Shown: positions 39,833-49,400 of the stretch, in pieces
Numbering within the stretch: the stretch's first letter is position 1
How the letters are laid out: each line of letters starts with the position of its first letter
Assembly: GCF_003987065.1 (NCBI RefSeq)
Contig: NZ_PIPY01000008.1
Coordinates: 62,001-126,000, forward strand
Length of the DNA: 64,000 bases
Source of the DNA: Pseudidiomarina insulisalsae
GTDB taxonomy: Bacteria > Pseudomonadota > Gammaproteobacteria > Enterobacterales > Alteromonadaceae
Direction: 5' to 3'
Notes under the pieces: model-generated
What the model was told of the DNA's origin: nothing
Database searches by the model: none
The model's input: only the letters and a program-made list of their open reading frames with translations
Translations under genes and position numbers: made by a program

Positions 39833-40432
39833 ATGTCGAACGAATTTATATTCGCAAATGAGCAGCCCGAGCCAGAGTCAGGCAAGCCAGCATTACCGAA
39901 AAACAAATGGAAGATTCTGATCGTCGATGATGAGAAAGAAGTCCATGCGGTCACTCGTCTGGCCTTGATGGACGTGGTGTTTGAAGGCGCGGGACTGGAG
40001 TTTATCAGCGCCCACTCCATTGCCGAAGCACGCAGCAAAATAGATGAGCACAGTGACCTGGCGCTGGTTTTGCTGGATGTGGTGATGGAAACCGATGACG
40101 CAGGCTTACAGGTTGCGAACTACATTCGAAAAGAAAAAGGCAACCAGCAGGCACGTATTATTCTGCGTACCGGACAGCCTGGCCAGGCGCCAGAACGCGC
40201 TGTGGTACTAAATTATGATATAAATGACTACAAGGCGAAAACAGAGCTGACCTCGCAGAAGCTGTTTACCAGCGTCATGTCCGCATTGCGATCCTACCGT
40301 GACATTATGCAGGTGGAGACCCAACGCAGACAGTTGGAGCAACGCTTACAGCGAATACAGCGCCTGTTGCAAGACGACTATCCACAAGCCGCTCAGGCGG
40401 TCCAACAATTATTAGAAAAGGAAGCATCGTGA
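39833..40432 (+). CDS. Stand-alone response-regulator receiver protein with C-terminal coiled coil
   Basis: The receiver domain (about residues 25-155) has the acidic pair D32-D33, phospho-acceptor D82 (VLLDVVMETDDAG), the conserved Thr (IILRTGQPGQ) and Lys (NDYKAKTELT). The style is that of receivers in DUF3369-type regulators. A helical tail follows (about 160-199: QRRQLEQRLQRIQRLLQDDY). There is no DNA-binding or enzymatic output domain. AAGGAGG lies 13 bases before ATG 39833. It overlaps sirB2 by 4 bp (GTGA). No histidine kinase gene is nearby. Confidence 0.88.
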   Translation: MSNEFIFANEQPEPESGKPALPKNKWKILIVDDEKEVHAVTRLALMDVVFEGAGLEFISAHSIAEARSKIDEHSDLALVLLDVVMETDDAGLQVANYIRKEKGNQQARIILRTGQPGQAPERAVVLNYDINDYKAKTELTSQKLFTSVMSALRSYRDIMQVETQRRQLEQRLQRIQRLLQDDYPQAAQAVQQLLEKEAS

Positions 40433-40806
40433 TCCCTTACATTGCGCTAAAACACCTGCATGTCACTTTTGTTGTTCTAAGTGTGTTATTATTTGTGCTG
40501 CGCTTTTTCTGGCGCAGTATTGATGCCAGAGTTGCCCGGCAAAAATGGGTAAAAATCGTTCCCCACGTAATTGACACTTTCTTACTGCTGACCATTGTCG
40601 GCATGTTGCTGCATTGGCAGCAGTGGCCGTGGGAGACGCCCTGGTTATTAAATAAAACATTTGGTCTGGTGGCCTATATCCTGTTTGGTCTGCTGGCAAT
40701 GAAGGCACAAGTCGCTGCCTTGCGTTACGCCGGTTTCGTCGGTGCGCTGGCCTCGATAGCCTTCCTGTTGCATGTGGCGTTCAGCAAACAGGCACTGATA
40801 GGTTAA
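40429..40806 (+). CDS. sirB2: SirB2 family membrane protein
   Basis: Four-helix inner-membrane protein of 125 aa (hydrophobic stretches at about 12-29, 46-62, 76-92, 102-120). It is similar to E. coli YchQ/SirB2, with LKHLHVTFVVLSVLLFVLRF and a C-terminal LLHVAFSKQ. Function is unknown; the name comes from a Salmonella invasion screen. It starts with GTG at 40429 overlapping the receiver-gene stop. Confidence 0.9.
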   Translation: MIPYIALKHLHVTFVVLSVLLFVLRFFWRSIDARVARQKWVKIVPHVIDTFLLLTIVGMLLHWQQWPWETPWLLNKTFGLVAYILFGLLAMKAQVAALRYAGFVGALASIAFLLHVAFSKQALIG

Positions 40807-40854
40807 GCACGGCGAGGGCCACCGCCGATTCGCCATCTTTAACAAAAGGGTACT

Positions 40855-41664
40855 ATGCAGTTTTCGTACTTAGAACATGTTGATCATGAATTACTTCCCA
40901 CCATTGAAATTGTGTGGGAAGTCAGCCGCGTATTTCACGCCGACAGTGACCTTTATGTCAGTTCGTTTTATCAGCAACTGAACGAGCTCAAAGAGCACTC
41001 CGGCCTGGCGCAGCTTGAAGGCGTGGAAAAACTACGCGCGTTGACGCGCGCGTTTTACTGGCAACTTGGTTTCAGTAAAGCCCCGGAGCCACTATTAAGC
41101 AGTAAGCGGGTGCTTATTGATCGCGCCATTCGCTTACGAACCGGTGAACCCTTTACTCTGGCGCTGTTGCTGCAAGAGGCAGCGAATCACTTTGGCCTGG
41201 TACTGGAACTCATTGATTTCCCTGATTACCCGCTGTTACGCTTTGACCACGATCAGCATAGCTATTTTGTCGATCCGGCCAGTGGCGACTTGCTGCGTGG
41301 CCAGCAGGTACAGGAACGTTTTGAAGACGCCACCGAAGGCGGTGAAAGCTTCAGCTGGGATAAACTCGAAGCAGCGGATCAGAAAATTGTACTGGTGCGT
41401 TATCTGAATGAGGTAAAGCATGCGTTGATCAGCGATCGCCGGTTTGCCGATGCCCTGACCACCGTACATATGCTGCTGGCGATATTGCCTGACGATCCCT
41501 ATGAAATTCGCGATCGTGGTTACATTCTGGAAGAGCTTGACTGTAATCATGTAGCAGTTGACGACTACCAGTATTTTGTCGAACAATGCCCCGATGATCC
41601 AAGCGCGCAATTATTGCGCCTGCAATTAGAAAACTGGACCACCCCGCAAACCGTTTTACATTGA
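40855..41664 (+). CDS. sirB1: SirB1/YchA family protein
   Basis: Cytoplasmic protein of 269 aa with a transglutaminase-like N-terminal region (about 30-170: FYWQLGF, the RTGEPFTLALLLQEAANHFGL block, HSYFVDPASGDLL) and a TPR-like C-terminal part (about 185-262). It matches the YchA/SirB1 family. Role is unknown. It lies in the hemA-prfA-prmC-sirB2-sirB1-kdsA order known from enterics. Confidence 0.92.
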   Translation: MQFSYLEHVDHELLPTIEIVWEVSRVFHADSDLYVSSFYQQLNELKEHSGLAQLEGVEKLRALTRAFYWQLGFSKAPEPLLSSKRVLIDRAIRLRTGEPFTLALLLQEAANHFGLVLELIDFPDYPLLRFDHDQHSYFVDPASGDLLRGQQVQERFEDATEGGESFSWDKLEAADQKIVLVRYLNEVKHALISDRRFADALTTVHMLLAILPDDPYEIRDRGYILEELDCNHVAVDDYQYFVEQCPDDPSAQLLRLQLENWTTPQTVLH

Positions 41665-41688
41665 ACATAACAACAATAAGAGGTGAAC

Positions 41689-42939
41689 GTGGAAGCAGCT
41701 CCTTTAATTACCAATGACGGTATTATCTTTGGCCTTATTGCCGTCATTCTTGGTGCTATTTTTTATACTCAGCAAAGCACCCACTCGTTCTGGCAGAAGT
41801 TCTATCAGTGGGTGCCGGCACTGTTGCTGTGCTATTTCGTTCCCTCACTACTGAATACTTTTAATATCGTGAACGGTAGCGAAACGGCCATCTACCCGCT
41901 GGTGATGGATTATTTGCTACCGACCTGTCTGGTGCTGCTGACCCTGAGCCTCGATCTAAAAGCAATATTCCGCCTGGGTCCGAAAATCCTTATTTTATTT
42001 TTAACCGGTACCGTCGGCATTGTCATCGGCGGTCCGATTGCCCTGTTGCTGGTCTCGGTACTGTTCCCCGAGATGCTGGGGGGTGCTGGTCCGGACGCGG
42101 TGTGGCGCGGTATGACCACCATTGCCGGTAGCTGGATTGGTGGTGGTGCTAACCAGGCGGCAATGAAAGAAGTCTATGAGGTGGGTGGCGAGATCTTCTC
42201 AGCCATGGTCACGGTCGACATTATTGTTGCCAACCTGTGGATGGCGGTGTTGCTTTACATGGCTGCGAACAGTAAAAAAATCGATACCCGCATTGGTGCT
42301 GACACCTCAGCAATTGAAAGTATTAAAGAGCGCATTGAGCATTACGAAGCCGAGCACCGTCGCGAACCGAAGCTGCCCGACCTGGTCTTTATTCTCGCCG
42401 TAGGTTTTGGCGTTGCCGGTCTTGGCCACTTAGGTGCAGACATTATTGCCCCTTATATTTCGGCAAACGTTCCTGCCTTAGTTGATTTCAGTCTGGATAA
42501 GAAGTTCTTCTGGCTGATTGTGATTGCGACGACCTTAGGTGTTGCTTTGTCATTCACCAGGGCTCGCCGTCTTGAAGGGGTAGGTGCCTCGAAGGTTGGC
42601 TCGCTGTTTGTCTATATTCTGGTTGCGACCATCGGTCTGCATATGGACGTCAGTGCGATTGTCGAAGTGCCGAAATACTTCCTGATTGGTGCTATCTGGA
42701 TGCTTATTCATGCCAGCTTAATGCTGCTGGTCGCACGCTTCATTAAAGCCCCGGTATTTTATATGGCCGTAGGTAGTCAGGCCAACGTTGGGGGTGCCGC
42801 CTCGGCGCCGATCGTTGCCTCGGCTTTCCATCCGTCACTGGCGCCAGTGGGTGTGTTGCTGGCGGTATTAGGTTATGCATTAGGTACTTACATGGCCTAT
42901 ATTTGTGGACAAATTCTTCGCGTTATCGCGACAGGCTAA
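41689..42939 (+). CDS. DUF819 family membrane protein (YjcL-like)
   Basis: About ten membrane helices in 416 aa. The GSWIGGGANQAAMKE and SQANVGGAASAPIVASAF segments form the two family repeats. It is probably a transporter, with no substrate evident. Two GTG starts are possible: 41683, and 41689 preferred because AAGAGGTG then sits at a normal distance. The gene is an insertion into the otherwise conserved order between sirB1 and kdsA, 9 bp before kdsA. Confidence 0.88.
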   Translation: MEAAPLITNDGIIFGLIAVILGAIFYTQQSTHSFWQKFYQWVPALLLCYFVPSLLNTFNIVNGSETAIYPLVMDYLLPTCLVLLTLSLDLKAIFRLGPKILILFLTGTVGIVIGGPIALLLVSVLFPEMLGGAGPDAVWRGMTTIAGSWIGGGANQAAMKEVYEVGGEIFSAMVTVDIIVANLWMAVLLYMAANSKKIDTRIGADTSAIESIKERIEHYEAEHRREPKLPDLVFILAVGFGVAGLGHLGADIIAPYISANVPALVDFSLDKKFFWLIVIATTLGVALSFTRARRLEGVGASKVGSLFVYILVATIGLHMDVSAIVEVPKYFLIGAIWMLIHASLMLLVARFIKAPVFYMAVGSQANVGGAASAPIVASAFHPSLAPVGVLLAVLGYALGTYMAYICGQILRVIATG

Positions 42940-43797
<858 letters not shown>

Positions 43798-43813
43798 CTG
43801 TCAGTTAGCGATA

Positions 43814-43840
43814 AAAAAGGCGCTCACTGAGCGCCTTTTT
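43814..43840. terminator. Bidirectional terminator after kdsA
   Basis: AAAAAGGCGCTC-ACT-GAGCGCCTTTTT between the converging kdsA and the minus-strand secreted-protein gene. It has T-runs in both orientations. Confidence 0.93.
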
Positions 43841-43843
43841 AGT

Positions 43844-44497
43844 TCAGGGGCGGACAATATGTATTTTATGCGTGTTGTCCGTTGAGTTTGAAATCATCGC
43901 ACTGCGATAGTCACTGTTAAACCAGTTCGACGTTGCCATGGCGTGATGAAATCGTGACATATAGTCAAGGGGGGTGTCAGAGCCAGCAAATTCAACCACA
44001 CAGACCGTGGTGCGACATTCAATACTGTTGATTTGCGCAGTCTGCAATGCTTCGTTATCTTCGTACATAAGCATAATATTTTCTTTCATTTCATACGCCC
44101 AGTCCTGATCAACCGCCTCTGTGAGCAGTCGCTGTTCCACATCATCTACGTTCAAATGGTTACGTATTAACTGATCAAGTTGCTCGGGTGAGAGTTGCTC
44201 TTTGAGCTCACTCAGTTTTAGTTCAGTTCCTGCTAATGGGTCAGACTCAGTCATAGGCGGTGCGTTCTGTGACATCGCGGCCTGATTTGCGTTCGCGTTC
44301 ATTACCGGAGCGCTGTCTGCCGATTGGCTTGGCTGCGTTGCGGCGGCCAGACGCTCGCTGCCTTGGTGAGTCAGGCGTTGGTTATCGTTGTCGCCCGCCG
44401 GGGAAAGCGTAGCGGCGGGAGTCGTGGACTGCTGCCATAAGGCCACTGACAGCACAGCGATGGCGCCCAGATAAAGCAGGTGGGTGATTTTTTTCAT
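43844..44497 (-). CDS. Membrane-anchored or secreted protein of unknown function
   Basis: The 217-aa product has an N-terminal signal or anchor (about residues 4-21), a low-complexity linker rich in Ala, Asn, Gln and Ser (about 25-95), and a C-terminal domain with IECRTTVCVVEF and WFNSDYRSAMISN. The Cys pair may form a disulfide. The frame is open to 44617. ATG 44497 is chosen because AAGGA precedes it and it gives a proper signal sequence. It is divergent from the TetR gene and may share its operators. The family is not recognised. Confidence 0.7.
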   Translation of the reverse strand: MKKITHLLYLGAIAVLSVALWQQSTTPAATLSPAGDNDNQRLTHQGSERLAAATQPSQSADSAPVMNANANQAAMSQNAPPMTESDPLAGTELKLSELKEQLSPEQLDQLIRNHLNVDDVEQRLLTEAVDQDWAYEMKENIMLMYEDNEALQTAQINSIECRTTVCVVEFAGSDTPLDYMSRFHHAMATSNWFNSDYRSAMISNSTDNTHKIHIVRP

Positions 44498-44549
44498 GTA
44501 GGCAAGTCCTTCCATTGGCTTGAGATTAAGTGAAAACTCATTTAAATTA

Positions 44550-44561
44550 AAACACATGTTT
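44550..44561. promoter_or_regulatory. PsrA-like operator candidate
   Basis: AAAC-ACAT-GTTT in the divergent intergenic region. It fits the AAAC-N4-GTTT pattern known for PsrA-type TetR repressors of fatty-acid genes. Inferred from sequence and context only. Confidence 0.5.
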
Positions 44562-44564
44562 AAA

Positions 44565-44587
44565 ATGTATGTTCTAAACACATACAT
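44565..44587. promoter_or_regulatory. Palindromic operator candidate upstream of the TetR gene
   Basis: ATGTATGT-N7-ACATACAT, with perfect 8-bp arms, 33 bases before the TetR start. TetR proteins commonly bind such palindromes in their own promoter. Confidence 0.55.
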
Positions 44588-44620
44588 CCGCACGAATGAA
44601 TGCACTGACCGAGGCACCCT

Positions 44621-45280
44621 ATGGGCAAACGGGCGACTACCAAAGACAAAATTTTAGATGCGGCCGAGGCGCTGTTTGCCGAGCATGGCTTTGAGCAAAC
44701 ATCCTTGCGGCAGATAACGGCCGATGCCGAAGTCAACCTGGCGTCAGTGAACTACCACTTTGGCTCGAAAAAGGCACTTATTCAAGCAGTAATGGCGCGT
44801 TATCTGGAAGTTTTTATGCCGTCGCTGCAACAGGAGTTAAATCGGCTTCATCCCGGCTTCTCGACCAATGACGTATTTAACTGTTTTCGTAAGCCGCTTG
44901 CCGATATGCGGCAAGTGCGAAAACATGGTCCGACATTATTTCTAAGTTTGCTCGGTTTCGCCTATGCTGAAATACAGGGTCATTTACGGCGCTACACTAT
45001 GGAGCAATTTGGTGAGGTCATGACGCTGTTACTCGACGCCCTGCACGAAGCGAACCCGCAATTGAGCCCGATCGACATGTTCTGGCGTCTGCATTTTGTG
45101 TTAGGGGCCACTGTGTTTGCTCAGGTTTCGGGTCCAGCGTTGCGCGAAATTGCTGCCGCAGATTTTGGCGAGGCCGTTGCCGCCGATCAGGTGATTGATC
45201 GTTTAATTCCGTTCATTGCTGGTGGTATGGATGCACCGGTGCATGAGCTTTCCAAAGCATCAACCGTGGAGCCCAGATAA
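44621..45280 (+). CDS. TetR/AcrR family regulator, PsrA-like
   Basis: The 219-aa product has an N-terminal helix-turn-helix (about residues 8-55: TSLRQITADAEVNLASVNYHFGSKKAL) and a C-terminal ligand domain with a conserved FWRLHFVLGA segment. Similar proteins (CerR/PsrA type) repress fatty-acid degradation genes and respond to acyl-CoA. The next gene, 3 bp downstream, is fadE, which supports this. The two palindromes upstream are likely sites for autoregulation. The PsrA identity is an inference. Confidence 0.85.
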   Translation: MGKRATTKDKILDAAEALFAEHGFEQTSLRQITADAEVNLASVNYHFGSKKALIQAVMARYLEVFMPSLQQELNRLHPGFSTNDVFNCFRKPLADMRQVRKHGPTLFLSLLGFAYAEIQGHLRRYTMEQFGEVMTLLLDALHEANPQLSPIDMFWRLHFVLGATVFAQVSGPALREIAAADFGEAVAADQVIDRLIPFIAGGMDAPVHELSKASTVEPR

Positions 45281-45283
45281 GTT

Positions 45284-47587
45284 ATGGAAATTCTCATTAT
45301 ACTAATAGTTGCCGTGGTGCTGCTATTTGCGGTGAAAGAGATCCGTCGCAGTCTTATCAGCCGTCCAATGTTTGGTTTTTTTAAGCGGGTATTACCGCCG
45401 TTGTCACAAACTGAGCGCGAAGCGATGACTGCCGGCGATGTCTGGTGGGATGCCGAGCTCTTTCGCGGGCGCCCGGACTGGCATAAATTCCATCAGGCCA
45501 AAGCGCCACAGTTTAGCGAAGCAGAGCAGGCATTTATTGATAATCAGTTAGAGCAACTGCTGGCGATGTTGGATGATTTCAAAATCGTTCAGCAAGATGC
45601 CGACTTACCGAAAAAGGTCTGGGATTACCTGCGTAAAGAGAAGTTCTTTGCGATGATCATCGACAAAGAATATGGTGGCCTTGATTTTTCTCCGGCAGCG
45701 AATTCACATATTGTTTCGCGTATTGCCAGCCGTTCTATCAGCGCCGCTGTGACCGTTATGGTGCCAAATTCACTGGGTCCTGGTGAGCTGTTAAGTCATT
45801 ATGGTACCAGCGAGCAGAAAAATTACTGGTTGCCGCGACTGGCTGACGGTACCGATATTCCATGTTTTGCATTGACCGGACCGGAGGCGGGTTCTGACGC
45901 GGGTGCTATTCCAGATGCCGGCATTATCTGTAAGGGTGAATTTGAGGGTGAAGAAGTTACCGGCATTCGCCTGAACTGGGACAAGCGTTACATCACCCTT
46001 TCGCCTGTAGCGACGGTGGTCGGGTTGGCATTCAAGCTTTATGACCCCGACGGCCTGATCGGTGACAAGGAGGACATAGGTATTACCTGTGCGCTGATCC
46101 CCAGTGATCATCCCGGTGTCACCACAGGTGATCGCCATCTGCCGTTAAACCAGGCATTTATGAACGGCACGACCAGTGGTAAAGATGTGTTTATTCCATT
46201 GGACTGGATTATTGGCGGAGCCGATTACGCTGGTAAAGGTTGGCGCATGCTAATGGAGTGTCTGTCGGCAGGCCGGGGGATTTCATTACCGGCGCTTGCG
46301 GCTGCCACCGGCCATGTGACGCAGCGTATGACTGGCGCATATGCCTACGTGCGGCAACAGTTCGGCTTACCTATCGGTAAATTCGAAGGTGTGCAGGAGG
46401 CCATGGGTCGTATTGGCGGCACCAATTACACAGTGGAATCGATGCGCCGTCTGACGGTGGCTGCGCTGGTAGACGGCAGAAGCCCGTCGGTGATCACGGC
46501 AATGACCAAATACCATATGACCGAGATGGGGCGTAACATGATCGAATACGCCATGGATATTCATGCCGGAAAAGGTATCCAGCTGGGCCCTAAGAACTAT
46601 CTTGGGCATAACTACATGGGGAATCCAATTTCAATTACCGTTGAAGGCGCCAATATTCTGACCCGTAATCTGATGATTTTCGGGCAGGGCGCAACGCGCT
46701 GTCACCCGTACGTGCTCAAAGAAATGGAAGCAGCGTCAAACCCGGACGAAGAAGAGGGCTTGCGCGAGTTTGATGAACTGCTGATCAAGCATATTGGCTT
46801 CGCTGCGAGTAACTTCTTTGGCAGTCTGTGGATGGGGCTCACCGGCGCGCGCTTTAATGAAAGTCCGGTCAGTGGTGCCACCTCACGTTATTACCAACAG
46901 CTGACCCGAATGAGTCGGGCGCTGGCACTGACGGCCGACGTTGCCATGCTGATTCTGGGCGGTGATCTCAAGCGCAAAGAGATGCTCTCGGCGCGGTTGG
47001 GCGATGTTTTAAGTCACCTTTATATGGCGTCGGCGGTGCTAAAACGCTATGAGGACGATGGTCGTCAGAGCGGCGATTTCGTCTATGTCGATTACGCGGT
47101 GCAGCATCATCTGCACGCTATCGGCGAAGCCTTTAAAGGTTTCTTTGCCAACTTCCCGAATCGTTGGATTGCCTGGAGTCTGCGCCTGGCTATCTTCCCG
47201 CTGGGTATGCACTACCGTAAGCCAAGTGACGAGCTGCTACAGGATATTGCCGACAGCATGATGGAGCCGGGCGTGACCCGCGATCGCCATACTTTCCTGT
47301 GTTACTGGAAAGATGATCCCAAGGATATGACCGGGCATATGGAATTGGCATTTGTGGGCATGAAGGAGCATGAAGCGGTCTACAAGCGTTTGCAAAAAGC
47401 CGAACGCCGTGGCGAGTTAGAGCCGAATCTGGCAGGGGACGAACTGGTGAAAGCTGCCCGCAAGGCGGACCTGATCAGTGCAGATGAAGCGAAATCACTG
47501 AAAAAAGTGGAACAGTTGCGGATGCGCGCGATTGCCGTGGATCAATTCGCTGCGGGGTCAATTAAAGACAGGACGTTCGCCTCATAG
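45284..47587 (+). CDS. fadE: Acyl-CoA dehydrogenase FadE
   Basis: First step of beta-oxidation. The product is 767 aa, FadE-sized and about twice the length of ordinary acyl-CoA dehydrogenases. An N-terminal hydrophobic segment (about 2-17) is followed by the dehydrogenase core (CFALTGPEAGSDAGAIPD, YMGNPISITVEGANILTRN) and a C-terminal DUF1974 domain (about 490-760). It lies 3 bp after the TetR gene, so it is probably controlled by it. Confidence 0.95.
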   Translation: MEILIILIVAVVLLFAVKEIRRSLISRPMFGFFKRVLPPLSQTEREAMTAGDVWWDAELFRGRPDWHKFHQAKAPQFSEAEQAFIDNQLEQLLAMLDDFKIVQQDADLPKKVWDYLRKEKFFAMIIDKEYGGLDFSPAANSHIVSRIASRSISAAVTVMVPNSLGPGELLSHYGTSEQKNYWLPRLADGTDIPCFALTGPEAGSDAGAIPDAGIICKGEFEGEEVTGIRLNWDKRYITLSPVATVVGLAFKLYDPDGLIGDKEDIGITCALIPSDHPGVTTGDRHLPLNQAFMNGTTSGKDVFIPLDWIIGGADYAGKGWRMLMECLSAGRGISLPALAAATGHVTQRMTGAYAYVRQQFGLPIGKFEGVQEAMGRIGGTNYTVESMRRLTVAALVDGRSPSVITAMTKYHMTEMGRNMIEYAMDIHAGKGIQLGPKNYLGHNYMGNPISITVEGANILTRNLMIFGQGATRCHPYVLKEMEAASNPDEEEGLREFDELLIKHIGFAASNFFGSLWMGLTGARFNESPVSGATSRYYQQLTRMSRALALTADVAMLILGGDLKRKEMLSARLGDVLSHLYMASAVLKRYEDDGRQSGDFVYVDYAVQHHLHAIGEAFKGFFANFPNRWIAWSLRLAIFPLGMHYRKPSDELLQDIADSMMEPGVTRDRHTFLCYWKDDPKDMTGHMELAFVGMKEHEAVYKRLQKAERRGELEPNLAGDELVKAARKADLISADEAKSLKKVEQLRMRAIAVDQFAAGSIKDRTFAS

Positions 47588-47599
47588 CGAACGTCCTGT
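47568..47599. terminator. Long hairpin overlapping the fadE stop codon
   Basis: ACAGGACGTTCGC (47568-47580) pairs perfectly with GCGAACGTCCTGT (47587-47599) around the loop CTCATA. The TAG stop of fadE (47585-47587) lies at the edge of the loop. There is no T-run, and the converging ettA gene ends 12 bases further. Confidence 0.6.
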
Positions 47600-47610
47600 T
47601 GTAGGCTATC

Positions 47611-49275
47611 TTAGCCGATAGGCTTGTAACGCACGCGATGGGGTTCCATCGCGTGTTCACCATGGGTCTGCTTCATGTAGGCTTCGTAATCAGTGTAGTT
47701 ACCTTCGTAGAAGTTCACCTTGCCTTCATCACGATAATCAAGAATGTGTGTCGCTACCCGGTCAAGGAACCAGCGGTCGTGCGAGATCACCATCGCGGAG
47801 CCCGGGAATTCCAGTAAGGCCTCTTCCAGCGCCCGTAAGGTTTCCACGTCGAGATCGTTGGTCGGTTCGTCAAGCAACAGCAGGTTACCGCCGGCTTTCA
47901 GAAGTTTGGCCAGATGCACGCGGTTACGCTCACCACCAGAGAGTTCGCCGATACGTTTTTGCTGGTCATTGCCGCGGAAGTTGAAACGGCCGACATAGGC
48001 ACGGCTATTGATCTCAAAGTTACCGATACGTAGCACGTCCTGGCCGTCAGATACTTCCTGCCAGACCGTATTGTTGTTGTCCATGTCATCGCGGAACTGA
48101 TCAACGCTGGCTAACTGTACCGTCTCGCCCAACTGAATCTGGCCGCCGTCGGCTTGTTCTTTGCCGGTTAACATCCGGAACAAGGTCGATTTACCGGCGC
48201 CGTTCGGACCGATAATACCGACGATCGCGCCTTTCGGGACGCTGAAACTCAAATCGTCAATCAGTGCCCGGCCGTCATAGGCTTTTTTCAGGTTTTGCAC
48301 CTCGACCACTTTGTCACCCAGACGCGGGCCAGGCGGAATAAAGAGCTCGTTGGTCTCGTTGCGTTTCTGGTAATCACCGCTTTGCAGCTCTTCAAAGCGC
48401 GCCATACGTGCTTTGCTTTTTGCCTGACGTCCTTTCGGATTCTGACGCACCCACTCAAGCTCTTGTTTAATACTGCGTTGACGCGCTTTCTCAGATTTCT
48501 CTTCCTGCTCGAGACGTTTTTCCTTTTGCTCCAGCCATGATGAGTAATTACCTTCCCACGGAATACCGTAACCGCGGTCAAGCTCAAGAATCCAGCCAGC
48601 GACATTGTCGAGGAAGTAACGGTCGTGGGTAATAGCGACCACGGTACCGTCGTAGTCGTGTAAAAAGCGTTCCAGCCAGGCAACCGATTCAGCATCGAGG
48701 TGGTTGGTCGGCTCATCGAGCAACAGCATGTCAGGTTTGCTCAGCAGCAAACGGCAAATTGCGACCCGGCGCCGCTCACCACCTGACAGCACGCCAATTT
48801 TACTGTCCCACGGAGGTAGCCGTAGAGAGTCAGCCGCGCGTTCAAGGATATTCTCGAGGTTATGCCCGTCTTTGGCCTGAATAATCGCTTCCAGTTCGCC
48901 CTGACGTTTTGCCAGAGCGTCAAAGTCTGCATTCTCGTCAGCATAGGCGGCGTAAACCTGGTCGATTTCAGCCAGCGCTTCTTTCACTTCGGCAACGGCT
49001 TCTTCCACCGTTTCGCGAACGGTTTTATTTTCATCCAGCTGCGGCTCCTGCGGCAGGTAGCCAATTTCAATGCCAGCCAACGGGCGTGCTTCACCGTCGA
49101 TTTCTTTATCGACGCCGGCCATGATGCGTAAAAGCGTTGATTTACCGGCGCCGTTCAGACCTAACACGCCAATTTTGGCGCCAGGGAAAAACGACAACGA
49201 AATGTCTTTTAAAATAGTCTTTTTCGGCGGGACAACTTTACTCACCCGCGTCATCGAATAGATATACTGTGCCAT
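47611..49275 (-). CDS. ettA: Energy-dependent translational throttle protein EttA
   Basis: ABC-F ATPase that binds the ribosomal E site and gates early elongation according to ATP/ADP. It has two ABC domains with Walker A GLNGAGKST and GPNGAGKST and signatures LSGGERRR and LSGGERNR. A basic linker lies between them. The frame is open to 49524, but ATG 49275 (MAQYIYSMTRVSKVVPPKK, 554 aa) is the standard EttA start and follows AAGGAAC. Divergent from glyA. Confidence 0.96.
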   Translation of the reverse strand: MAQYIYSMTRVSKVVPPKKTILKDISLSFFPGAKIGVLGLNGAGKSTLLRIMAGVDKEIDGEARPLAGIEIGYLPQEPQLDENKTVRETVEEAVAEVKEALAEIDQVYAAYADENADFDALAKRQGELEAIIQAKDGHNLENILERAADSLRLPPWDSKIGVLSGGERRRVAICRLLLSKPDMLLLDEPTNHLDAESVAWLERFLHDYDGTVVAITHDRYFLDNVAGWILELDRGYGIPWEGNYSSWLEQKEKRLEQEEKSEKARQRSIKQELEWVRQNPKGRQAKSKARMARFEELQSGDYQKRNETNELFIPPGPRLGDKVVEVQNLKKAYDGRALIDDLSFSVPKGAIVGIIGPNGAGKSTLFRMLTGKEQADGGQIQLGETVQLASVDQFRDDMDNNNTVWQEVSDGQDVLRIGNFEINSRAYVGRFNFRGNDQQKRIGELSGGERNRVHLAKLLKAGGNLLLLDEPTNDLDVETLRALEEALLEFPGSAMVISHDRWFLDRVATHILDYRDEGKVNFYEGNYTDYEAYMKQTHGEHAMEPHRVRYKPIG

Positions 49276-49330
49276 AACAGCGACGGTTCCTTTCTCAGGC
49301 TGAAACAAAGTCGTTATTTTAACCCTTAAG

Positions 49331-49360
49331 TTGGCGTGAACCCAAGTATATTGGTAAACT
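49331..49360 (+). promoter_or_regulatory. Probable glyA promoter
   Basis: TTGGCG (49331-49336) and TAAACT (49355-49360), 18 bp apart, 40 bases before the glyA ATG. Reasonable but not close to consensus. Confidence 0.45.
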
Positions 49361-49400
49361 ACCGCGATAAATGTTGTCCCGTTAGAAGTCAGGAGCACCG

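Noticed and set aside
48288-48716. 142-codon minus-strand frame
   Set aside because: Alternative frame inside ettA.
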